Of a DNA stretch of 19,155 nt, positions 13,869-19,155 are shown in pieces. The stretch covers positions 13,654-32,808 of the forward strand of contig DEJO01000050.1 in the NCBI GenBank assembly GCA_002353555.1. The letters are read 5' to 3'. A program made the position numbers and the translations under genes. Source of the DNA: Prevotella sp. UBA2746. Lineage in GTDB: Bacteria > Bacteroidota > Bacteroidia > Bacteroidales > Bacteroidaceae. Under the pieces are notes generated by a model that was given only the letters and a program-made list of their open reading frames with translations, searched no databases and was not told where the DNA came from. Numbering within the stretch: the first letter of the stretch is position 1; every line of letters begins with the position of its first letter.

Positions 13869-14039
13869 TTACTTGGGCTCCCACTTACAGCGTACGGGCG
13901 ACACGATGGCACCCTCCTTCTTCAGTTCAGCGAAAGCCTTGTCTATGTCCTTGCGGTCGGCACCCAGTGCCTTCGTCACTTCGCCTGCGGAGACGGGCTT
14001 GCCTGCCTCGCGCATGGCTTGTAATACTTGTTCTTTCAT
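13869..14039 (-). CDS. Small winged-helix-like protein (56 residues)
   Basis: This short gene reads MKEQVLQAMREAGKPVSAGE and then VTKALGADRKDIDKAFAELK, followed by KEGAIVSPVRCKWEPK. The pattern of a helix, a turn with PVSAGEVTKALG, a second helix DIDKAFAELKKEG, then a short beta wing AIVSPVRCKWEP is that of a minimal winged helix-turn-helix domain. Such stand-alone domains are known in Bacteroidetes and may act as small regulators. It follows the flavoprotein gene by 14 bases on the same strand, so it is likely cotranscribed with the ferritin-like gene. Codon use and the conserved fold support a real gene. Its target is unknown. Confidence 0.8.
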   Translation of the reverse strand: MKEQVLQAMREAGKPVSAGEVTKALGADRKDIDKAFAELKKEGAIVSPVRCKWEPK

Positions 14040-14053
14040 CGTGCTAAAGACTT

Positions 14054-14449
14054 TTAGAAAGTTACTGTTTCTACCAGTTCCATCATCTTGAAGAAGTCTG
14101 CTTTGGCATCCTTCAGATAGTACATCACGCCATTCTCGCCATTCTCACCGAGAGCATCCTTGAGAACCGGCATCTTGTCAACCAACGCTTTGCCTACCTC
14201 CGGGCGGTTGTCCTCTACGAGTGTGCACTCAATACGGAGCGTCTGTCCCTTGAATGCACAGATCTCAGCTTTCGGATTAGCTGCAATCTGACGGGTGGCA
14301 TTGGTCTTGCCAAACGCCATGATGTAGATCTTGTCCTCGAAATAGAGCATCGCTCCATAAGGACGTACGCGAGGCTGGTCGCCTTCAACAGTTGCCAGAT
14401 AGAATGTTCCTGCCTTCTCTAAGAAGTCATACACTTTTTTTGCATCCAT
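14054..14449 (-). CDS. Pyridoxamine 5'-phosphate oxidase-fold flavoprotein
   Basis: This 131-residue protein has the split-barrel FMN-binding fold: KAGTFYLATVEGDQPRVRPY near residues 11-30, then DKIYIMAFGKTNATRQIAAN and a C-terminal LKDAKADFFKMMELVE helix. Small members of this family bind FMN or F420-like cofactors and act as general reductases, not as true PdxH. The gene is 21 bases after the ferritin-like gene and 14 bases before the winged-helix gene. It may supply electrons to reduce iron or a peroxide-related substrate, which is inference from context. It shares the opening MDAKK with the ferritin-like protein, an intriguing similarity at the translation start. Confidence 0.88.
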   Translation of the reverse strand: MDAKKVYDFLEKAGTFYLATVEGDQPRVRPYGAMLYFEDKIYIMAFGKTNATRQIAANPKAEICAFKGQTLRIECTLVEDNRPEVGKALVDKMPVLKDALGENGENGVMYYLKDAKADFFKMMELVETVTF

Positions 14450-14470
14450 AGTGATGGCTGTTTTCGAATG

Positions 14471-14926
14471 TTAAACTTGAGTAAACAGCCAGTTCTGCTT
14501 GCCGATGCACTCTATCATTTCCAGTGCTCCCTGGCTCCAGTAGAGGTCTTCCTCTTCGTCGGCAAGATAAGCCTTCATGATGTCGTAGGTAGTGGGGTCG
14601 CATGGCAGCTGTTCGATGCACTTGTAGAGCAGGTCTACGCCAGCCTTCTGGATGTCGAGGTCAGCCTTGATGTACTCGATGGGGTCGGTGATCAGTTCAC
14701 GGCTCTTGGCACCGTCGAACTTGACGTCTGCACCCAGGTCGAGGATGCGTTCGTTGAACTTCTCAACCCATTCCATCTCCTCGTTGAAGTGGTCGATGTA
14801 CTTCTGTCCGAGCTTGGTGAAGCCTTGTGACTTGAAAATCTGTCCTTGTAACTTGTGCACCAGTGCACCTTCTGTCAGTCCTGTAGCAAAGAACTGCAAC
14901 GCTTCAATTGATTTTTTTGCGTCCAT
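14471..14926 (-). CDS. Bacterioferritin-like protein with altered ferroxidase-site residues
   Basis: This 151-residue four-helix protein aligns by eye with Escherichia coli bacterioferritin through its length, for example EEMEWVEKFNERIL with DEMKHADRYIERIL, and MIECIGKQNWLFTQ with LIQKMGLQNYLQAQ. On that alignment Glu19, Glu50 and Glu124 match the ferroxidase glutamates 18, 51 and 127. His54 becomes Trp53, Glu94 becomes Gln93 and His130 becomes Asp127. The heme-binding Met52 position is Met51. The diiron site should therefore be weakened or changed. The gene heads the minus-strand redox/metal operon and diverges from an AraC-type regulator. Iron storage, a structural subunit, or a non-ferritin role are all possible. 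The alignment is from memory. Confidence 0.83.
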   Translation of the reverse strand: MDAKKSIEALQFFATGLTEGALVHKLQGQIFKSQGFTKLGQKYIDHFNEEMEWVEKFNERILDLGADVKFDGAKSRELITDPIEYIKADLDIQKAGVDLLYKCIEQLPCDPTTYDIMKAYLADEEEDLYWSQGALEMIECIGKQNWLFTQV

Positions 14927-14974
14927 AGTTGATACTTTTTAGGTCGTTAATATAAAAAATGTGTGTTCAGGATG

Positions 14975-14982
14975 CAAAGATA
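14975..14982 (-). promoter_or_regulatory. -7 box of the ferritin-like operon
   Basis: On the minus strand TATCTTTG (plus-strand CAAAGATA) matches TAnnTTTG perfectly. The only -33-like element is TTG at 15006-15008, 23 bases away, slightly off the usual spacing. This would give a leader of about 45 bases and suggests an activator-dependent promoter. Confidence 0.55.
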
Positions 14983-15008
14983 TATATTTTTATTCTTCTT
15001 TTCCACAA

Positions 15009-15043
15009 TCTGAACGATACAAAAATTGTCTGAAACGATACAA
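15009..15043 (+). promoter_or_regulatory. Direct repeats in the ferritin/AraC divergent region, candidate regulator site
   Basis: TCTGAACGATACAA (15009-15022) and TCTGAAACGATACAA (15029-15043) are near-identical direct repeats starting 20 bases apart, close to two helical turns. Such phased direct repeats are typical of AraC-family binding sites. They overlap the -33 regions of both divergent promoters, so the AraC-type protein encoded next door may control itself and the ferritin-like operon. Confidence 0.5.
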
Positions 15044-15059
15044 TATAAAATAAAATGTG

Positions 15060-15067
15060 TACCTTTG
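15060..15067 (+). promoter_or_regulatory. -7 box of the AraC-type regulator gene
   Basis: TACCTTTG matches the -7 consensus. No TTTG or TTG lies at the proper distance upstream (an AT-rich ATATAAAATAAAATG spacer is there instead), so activation through the direct repeats at 15009-15043 is plausible. Confidence 0.5.
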
Positions 15068-15085
15068 TAGGCATATATTATATGT

Positions 15086-15961
15086 ATGTATAGTCTGAAA
15101 GAAGCATGGATCAAGATGCACGGGGCGGAACCCGTGGAGTGTTGGGACGGCAAAATCTATTGTAACGAGACCGATTCTGCCATTACCTTCCGAGCCAATG
15201 AAACGCATGGGTATATGGCTGCCTATACCTTCACGCTGGTTTTGGAAGGCAGCCTTCACATCGACTACAACGGGCAGGAACTGGCGTTGATGCCCGATGA
15301 TATCTATATGTATTCACCTGGTATGCCCGTGACCATCCTTTCGGCAACAGACGACTATCATGCCATCTGCCTGCTGGTCGACGAACATGTCACCATTGAG
15401 TCGCCGACTGTTCACGACCTTGTGCATATTGCCTATGCCCCCATCGTGCAGTTGCATGAGCCGAAGGTGACATTGCCGCATGACGCTGCCCTGTTGATAG
15501 CGGGAAAGATGCTGGAAATCAAGGATTACCTGCATTCCGACCATATCTACAAAACCGAAATACTGCGGATGCTCTATGCCGTTTTTCTCTTAGACTTGCA
15601 GAATGCCCAGGACAAGGCTCTGGTTCGACGCAATGTACCCCAGCGTGTCGAGGAAATCTTCATTGGCTTTATCCGTTTATTGCCGTTGCACTTTGCCGAG
15701 CATCATGACATTGGCTTCTATGCGTCTTCCCTTCACATCTCGACGGTCTATCTCTCGCGGGTCATCCGTCAGGTTGCCGGCCGTACCGTCGTTGACTATA
15801 TCAACGAGTTCCTGATGATGGAAGCCTCGTTCTTGTTGCGCACTTCCCAGCTGAGCATCGCACAAATTGCCGACCGTCTTCATTTTGCCGACTCCGCCTC
15901 TTTCAGTAAGTTTTTCTCACGACTGAAGGGAATGACGCCCAAAGCATATCGCGAGGGGTGA
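15086..15961 (+). CDS. AraC-family transcriptional regulator
   Basis: This 291-residue protein has an N-terminal cupin-like sensor domain (about residues 25-150, with TFTLVLEGSLHIDYNGQ and ALMPDDIYMYSPG) and a C-terminal AraC-type double helix-turn-helix (about 195-291). The second helix-turn-helix signature is SIAQIADRLHFADSASFSKF, followed by FSRLKGMTPKAYREG, a classic AraC ending. It is divergent from the ferritin-like operon and likely controls it. The effector is unknown. An alternative start at 15116 (MHGAEPVE) would give a longer leader from the -7 box. ATG 15086 leaves only about 12 bases of leader, so either is possible. No sign of truncation. Confidence 0.9.
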   Translation: MYSLKEAWIKMHGAEPVECWDGKIYCNETDSAITFRANETHGYMAAYTFTLVLEGSLHIDYNGQELALMPDDIYMYSPGMPVTILSATDDYHAICLLVDEHVTIESPTVHDLVHIAYAPIVQLHEPKVTLPHDAALLIAGKMLEIKDYLHSDHIYKTEILRMLYAVFLLDLQNAQDKALVRRNVPQRVEEIFIGFIRLLPLHFAEHHDIGFYASSLHISTVYLSRVIRQVAGRTVVDYINEFLMMEASFLLRTSQLSIAQIADRLHFADSASFSKFFSRLKGMTPKAYREG

Positions 15962-16010
15962 GAACTATGAATTATGAATTATGAACGATGAACTTTGAAC
16001 TATGAATTAA
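15962..16010. repeat. ATTATGAATT-type intergenic repeats before purN
   Basis: Imperfect iterations of GAACTATGAATTATG / AACGATGAACTTTG fill the gap between the AraC-type gene and purN. The -33 TTTG box of the purN promoter (15994-15997) is itself part of one repeat unit. Confidence 0.7.
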
Positions 16011-16024
16011 AATGTATACCTTTG
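15994..16024 (+). promoter_or_regulatory. Promoter of purN
   Basis: TTTG at 15994-15997 and TACCTTTG at 16017-16024 are 19 bases apart, a full consensus match. This excludes an ATG at 16012 as the start, because it lies inside the promoter. Confidence 0.7.
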
Positions 16025-16056
16025 CACGGTCTTACAGAACCAACACTCAGAAAGTC

Positions 16057-16650
16057 ATGATGAAAGAACAGATGAATATAGCCATTTTTGTGTCGGGAGG
16101 CGGCACCAATTGTGAAAACCTGATACGCTATTTCAAGGATGTGGAGGGAGTGAACACGTCACTTGTTGTCAGTAACCGTGCTGATGCCTATGCCTTGGTG
16201 CGTGCCGAACGATTGGGGGTTCCTTCCGAAGTCGTCGTCAAAGCCGACCTGAATAATCCTGAGGTAATGATGCCGCTCATGCAACGGTACGACATCCACT
16301 TCATTGTTCTTGCAGGCTTTCTGCCGCTGATACCCGATTTCCTGATTGAAGCCTACCCACGACGCATCATCAACCTGCATCCGGCATTGTTGCCTAAGTA
16401 TGGTGGCAAAGGCATGTGGGGTCACCATGTCCATGAAGCGGTAAAGGCGGCAGGCGAACAGGAGACGGGCATGACTGTCCATTATGTCTCTCCTGTATGT
16501 GACGGTGGTGAGATTATCGCTCAGTACCGTGTGGCATTGTCACCTGAAGACACCGTTGACGATATAGCCGGGAAAGAGCATCAGCTGGAGATGGAGTACT
16601 TTCCGAAAGTCGTAGAGCAAGTATTAAGAAAGGAAGGCGGATTATTCTGA
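16057..16650 (+). CDS. purN: Phosphoribosylglycinamide formyltransferase PurN
   Basis: This enzyme transfers the formyl group of 10-formyltetrahydrofolate to GAR, the third step of purine synthesis. The N-terminal MNIAIFVSGGGTNCENLI matches the family's phosphate-binding loop. The catalytic Asn and His lie in INLHPALLPKYGGKG, and the Asp in VSPVCDGGEIIAQ. About 197 residues from ATG 16057. Starts at 16060 or 16072 (MNIAIF) are equally likely, and the last aligns best with E. coli PurN. The stop overlaps the YraN-family start by one base (TGATG), so the two are translationally coupled. Confidence 0.93.
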   Translation: MMKEQMNIAIFVSGGGTNCENLIRYFKDVEGVNTSLVVSNRADAYALVRAERLGVPSEVVVKADLNNPEVMMPLMQRYDIHFIVLAGFLPLIPDFLIEAYPRRIINLHPALLPKYGGKGMWGHHVHEAVKAAGEQETGMTVHYVSPVCDGGEIIAQYRVALSPEDTVDDIAGKEHQLEMEYFPKVVEQVLRKEGGLF

Positions 16651-17003
16651 TGGCTGCACATAACGAGTTGGGCATCTGGGGCGAAGAGGTTGCCGTCGGT
16701 TACCTGCAAGACCACGGCTATGTGATACTGGAGCGTGACTGGCATAGCGGGCATCATGATATAGACATCGTTGCCGTTGACCGCGATGTCGTCGTTTTCG
16801 TCGAAGTGAAGACAAGGCGTAACAGGCTATATGCTGCGCCGGAGCAGGCTGTTGACTACAGGAAGGTGCGCGCGCTGCAATCGGCTGCCAACCACTACGT
16901 CAAATTCAAACGCATCAACCTGGAAGTCCGTTTCGACATTATTACCGTCGTAGGAACACGCGATGGCGAACCGGAAATCAGCCACATCAAGGATGCCTTT
17001 TAG
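16650..17003 (+). CDS. YraN/UPF0102-family putative endonuclease
   Basis: This 117-residue protein has the family's restriction-endonuclease-like core: GEEVAVGYLQDHGYVILERD near the N-terminus, HDIDIVAVDRDVVVFVEVKT with the Asp and the EVK catalytic-style motif, then a C-terminal half with KVRALQSAANHYVKF. The family is thought to act on Holliday junctions or DNA, but the role is not settled. It overlaps purN by one base and is probably cotranscribed from the purN promoter. The gene ends 33 bases before the convergent SemiSWEET gene. No clear terminator was seen in that gap. Confidence 0.93.
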   Translation: MAAHNELGIWGEEVAVGYLQDHGYVILERDWHSGHHDIDIVAVDRDVVVFVEVKTRRNRLYAAPEQAVDYRKVRALQSAANHYVKFKRINLEVRFDIITVVGTRDGEPEISHIKDAF

Positions 17004-17036
17004 TCGGCATTTCCTGGATTCGTATTAGCCAACAGC

Positions 17037-17321
17037 TTATTTCTTGATATAGTCGTTGTATATCTTGATGGCAAAGACGATGATACTGCAGATGGTGGTG
17101 ATGAAGTTCGTCACGAACAGTGCCCACAGGATGTCGGGCTTGTGTAGCAGTCCTTGGAGCAAAAAACAGAAAGCTCCAATGCCCATCATGAGGAAAGTGG
17201 GCAGGGCAATGCCGTCGGTGTTGCGTGTGCGAATGGTTTCAATAGCTTGTGGCAGGTAGCCCAGTATCATGCTGATGCTGGCAATCCATCCACAAATCTC
17301 AAAGGCAATTCCCTGTTCCAT
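17037..17321 (-). CDS. SemiSWEET-type PQ-loop transporter
   Basis: This 94-residue membrane protein has three hydrophobic helices, with the PQ motif in MILGYLPQAIETIRTRNTDG of helix 1, then FLMMGIGAFCFLLQGLLHKP and ILWALFVTNFITTICSIIVF. SemiSWEETs dimerise to form a sugar uniporter in the inner membrane. Asn in FVTNFITT is at the position expected to line the sugar path. Length and topology match the family. It stands alone on the minus strand. The sugar is unknown. Confidence 0.9.
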   Translation of the reverse strand: MEQGIAFEICGWIASISMILGYLPQAIETIRTRNTDGIALPTFLMMGIGAFCFLLQGLLHKPDILWALFVTNFITTICSIIVFAIKIYNDYIKK

Positions 17322-17350
17322 ATAGTGCGTGTTTTTATTGTATCTGTCTA

Positions 17351-17358
17351 CAAAGATA
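17351..17358 (-). promoter_or_regulatory. -7 box of the SemiSWEET gene
   Basis: On the minus strand TATCTTTG (plus-strand CAAAGATA) matches the -7 consensus, about 30 bases before the ATG at 17321. No -33 element sits at the right distance. Confidence 0.5.
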
Positions 17359-17455
17359 CGGCAAAATGTGGAATTTTACTTGTCTCTTGTCAATAAAAAT
17401 ATGTATAGGCAGACTTTTTCACCTTGAAGATGGTGCTTGTTTTGCAACTAATCCG

Positions 17456-17463
17456 TAATTTTG
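17456..17463 (+). promoter_or_regulatory. -7 box of the BASS symporter gene
   Basis: TAATTTTG matches the -7 consensus. The nearest TTG (17437-17439) is 16 bases upstream, a short spacing. It overlaps a TTG at 17461 that could be mistaken for a start codon. Confidence 0.5.
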
Positions 17464-17487
17464 TACCCGATATTAAAGCATGAAGAG

Positions 17488-18426
17488 ATGAGAAAAGTAT
17501 GTGATTTCATTGCGCGGTGGATGGGTGTGCTCGTCTGTTTGTCGGCGATAGTGTCGCTGTTGCAGCCGCAACTGGTCATGCCGATAGACGTGAAAATCAT
17601 CAATCCACTGTTAGGATTGATTATGTTCGGGATGGGCATGACGCTCAACCCGAAGGACTTCCGCATCGTTTTCAGCCGTCCGAAAGACGTGCTGGCAGGC
17701 TGCATGGCTCAGTTTACCATCATGCCGCTGCTGGCTTGGGGGTTGACCAAGGTCTTTGCCTTGCCGCCGGAACTGGCGTTAGGGGTCATTCTCGTGGGGT
17801 GCTGCCCTGGCGGTACGGCATCGAACGTCATCACCTATCTGGCTAAAGGCGACCTGGCACTGTCGGTGGGCATGACAGCCATGTCCACCCTGTTGGCTCC
17901 TGTCGTCACTCCTTTGCTGACGTGGCTCCTGGCAGGTACCTATGTACAAGTCAATACTGTGGGTATGTTGCTCTCCATCCTCTATGTCGTCATAGCACCG
18001 ATACTCGGCGGCTTGCTCATCCAGAAATTCTTTCCTAAGTTCACCCGCCAAGCCACCGCTTACCTGCCAGCTTTCTCGTCGGTGATGATAGCCGTGACGG
18101 TAGCCATTGTCGTTGGACATAATGCTGCCAAGTTGCTCACGGGAGGCTTACTTGTTATCCTCGTGGTCATGTTGCACAACCTGTTGGGACTCGGCTTGGG
18201 CTATGGTGTCGGCCGCCTGCTGAGGATGTCTTATCCCAAGCGAGTGGCTGTGTCTATCGAAGTAGGCATGCAGAACTCAGGGCTGGCATCGTCGCTGGCA
18301 ACACTCCACTTCGCTGCCTTCCCCCTTGCCACCATTCCCGGAGCCATCTTCAGCGTGTGGCATAACATCAGCGGCGCACTTATGGCAAAGGTTTACGGCA
18401 TGGGCAGGCAGGACTCACAAGCCTGA
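17488..18426 (+). CDS. BASS-family (bile acid:sodium symporter-like) membrane transporter
   Basis: This is a 312-residue, roughly ten-helix membrane protein of the BASS superfamily. Typical stretches are GLIMFGMGMTLNPKDFRIVF near the N-terminus, GVILVGCCPGGTASNVITYL with the GG-T-SN crossing motif, and SVGMTAMSTLLAPVVTPLLT. Near the C-terminus is VSIEVGMQNSGLASSLATLH, the second crossing region with EVGMQN. Family members carry sodium plus organic acids (bile acids, pyruvate, pantothenate), and the bacterial substrate here is unknown. The start ATG 17488 was chosen because the -7 box lies over the upstream TTG. No partner gene is adjacent. Confidence 0.93.
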   Translation: MRKVCDFIARWMGVLVCLSAIVSLLQPQLVMPIDVKIINPLLGLIMFGMGMTLNPKDFRIVFSRPKDVLAGCMAQFTIMPLLAWGLTKVFALPPELALGVILVGCCPGGTASNVITYLAKGDLALSVGMTAMSTLLAPVVTPLLTWLLAGTYVQVNTVGMLLSILYVVIAPILGGLLIQKFFPKFTRQATAYLPAFSSVMIAVTVAIVVGHNAAKLLTGGLLVILVVMLHNLLGLGLGYGVGRLLRMSYPKRVAVSIEVGMQNSGLASSLATLHFAAFPLATIPGAIFSVWHNISGALMAKVYGMGRQDSQA

Positions 18427-18666
18427 CTACTTGGAACGCAACTATATAGAGTTTGGCTTGCAACTACTATGTACTTGGAGGGCCCGGTGCTCGACTTTCG
18501 CTCGAAAGTGTATATCCGGAGAAAGTAAAAACTCTGCAAATGACTGTTTATTAGTCGTTTGCAGAGTTTGTGTCGTATGTTTGATTTGAACCTTTTTTAC
18601 TCCCTGTAAGGGCAACTTTTGCGCTCGATCCTGTTAGGCGGTTGCAGTCGGGAGCAAAAGAAACGG
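18427..18666. other. Hairpin-rich gap between the BASS and acyl-CoA dehydrogenase genes
   Basis: No gene was recognised in this 240-base stretch. It contains a small stem ACTTTCG/CGAAAGT (18494-18509). A strong 17-bp hairpin, 18529-18545 with 18553-18569 (AAACTCTGCAAATGACT against AGTCGTTTGCAGAGTTT), has one wobble and a 7-base loop. A nested structure CTCCC/GGGAG (18600-18604, 18650-18654) has an inner GCAAC/GTTGC stem. The long hairpin, with A-run and T-run ends, suits a bidirectional terminator for the two convergent genes. Confidence 0.6.
18529..18569. terminator. Bidirectional terminator-like hairpin
   Basis: Seventeen paired positions with one T-G wobble, loop GTTTATT. The arms end in AAA on one side and TTT on the other. 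It is positioned between convergent genes. The T-run is short, so termination strength is uncertain. Confidence 0.55.
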
Positions 18667-19155
18667 TTACTCAGCTTCCTCAGCCTTTGCAGCCTTGAAA
18701 CTGTCGAGGTCTTCTGCCTTGAAGTTCTTGATGTAGGCAGCCTTGCCGAGAACGTCTTCTTCCGTCATGCGTACATAAACGTTTGCTGACTTCTTGAAGA
18801 GTTCAGGAGCCTTGGCAGCATCGCGGATGATCAGGAGCGACATCACCAGTTCGCAAGTCATGTCGTACAGGCGGCGAGCCAGGAAGTCGAAGGCATCCTG
18901 GTTGCCGAGAGCCTTGGCGTGGGCGAGGGCTTCCTCGTAGACGGGGATGAGCTTCTCGACGCGTGCCTTCAGTGCCGTCAGGTCTGTTGCCGATGAGTCG
19001 CAACAAACGGAACTGAGCATCTCCTTGATGTTGTTCAGCATGGTGCCGTTGCTGATGTAACGGATAGCGGCAACCACCTGCAGCTGGGTAGTACCCTCAT
19101 AGATAGAGAAGATACGCGCATCGCGGAAGAGTCGTTGGCTCTTGTACTCCATGAT
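18667..19155 (-). CDS. Acyl-CoA dehydrogenase, C-terminal part (5' end outside the window)
   Basis: The frame is open through the window edge, so this is only the C-terminal ~162 residues. The family hallmark RIFSIYEGTTQLQVVAAIRY contains the catalytic-base Glu (the YEGT position of medium- and short-chain enzymes). Beyond it lies an extension of more than 100 residues with LKARVEKLIPVYEEALAHAK and YDMTCELVMSLLIIRDAAKA, found in the larger Bacteroidetes-type dehydrogenases. These are usually next to electron-transfer flavoprotein genes. The tail ends in a Lys/Ala/Glu-rich helix. It probably oxidises or reduces acyl-CoA with electron transfer flavoprotein. Substrate cannot be told. Confidence 0.9.
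   Translation of the reverse strand: MMEYKSQRLFRDARIFSIYEGTTQLQVVAAIRYISNGTMLNNIKEMLSSVCCDSSATDLTALKARVEKLIPVYEEALAHAKALGNQDAFDFLARRLYDMTCELVMSLLIIRDAAKAPELFKKSANVYVRMTEEDVLGKAAYIKNFKAEDLDSFKAAKAEEAE

Noticed and set aside
13122..14024. 300-codon plus-strand frame across the ZIP and winged-helix genes
   Set aside because: It runs antisense to two supported genes and across the structured leader. The product is Ser/Thr/Pro/Met-rich without a domain.
1..19155. Mobile element, prophage or integrated island
   Set aside because: No transposase, integrase, phage gene or attachment repeat was seen. Housekeeping genes and the same promoter style run throughout.

Overview
The window looks like a chromosomal segment from a Bacteroidales anaerobe, most likely Prevotellaceae (Prevotella/Segatella-like). 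The evidence is the repeated Bacteroidetes-type promoter signature (TTTG or TTG, a gap of 19-21 bases, then TAnnTTTG), the near absence of Shine-Dalgarno sites, the simple AT-rich intergenic repeats (ATTATGAATT-like), and gene content typical of the group. No rRNA, tRNA, CRISPR array, transposase or phage gene was seen. The assignment is inference; no database was searched.

Layout. 1-1290: the tail of an unidentified gene, then mutY, whose reading frame has absorbed two stretches of repeat-like DNA. 1393-11619: a dense aromatic/arylacetate metabolism region. It holds a PaaI-like hotdog thioesterase (+), a minus-strand operon of two phenylacetate-CoA ligase paralogues followed by a tandem-ACT protein, a divergent ADP-forming acyl-CoA synthetase (+), and a second minus-strand operon of omega-amidase-like nitrilase, iorA, iorB and a class I aminotransferase. 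Together these could run arylacetate -> aryl-CoA -> arylpyruvate -> aromatic amino acid, or the reverse with ATP gain.

11620-11986: a non-coding stretch with the nitrilase promoter and three GACACGTGTC palindromes spaced exactly 22 bp apart; part of it folds as a terminator. 11987-15085: a minus-strand redox/metal block of a bacterioferritin-like protein with degraded iron-site residues, a PNPOx-fold flavoprotein, a 56-residue probable winged-helix protein, a ZIP metal transporter preceded by an attenuator-like leader, and a metallo-beta-lactamase fold enzyme fused to rubredoxin. It is transcribed divergently from an AraC-type regulator (15086-15961).

15962-19155: purN and a YraN-family gene overlapping by one base, a SemiSWEET-type small transporter (-), a BASS-family sodium symporter (+), a hairpin-rich gap, and the C-terminal end of an acyl-CoA dehydrogenase (-) that runs off the window.

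The strongest candidates for something under-described are: (i) the combined arylacetate/aromatic amino acid module, with both AMP- and ADP-forming CoA ligases and an omega-amidase in the ior operon; (ii) the redox/metal block with the rubredoxin fusion and the degenerate ferritin; (iii) the ZIP leader, where a terminator lies about 18 bases from the start codon; and (iv) the 22-bp palindrome array.
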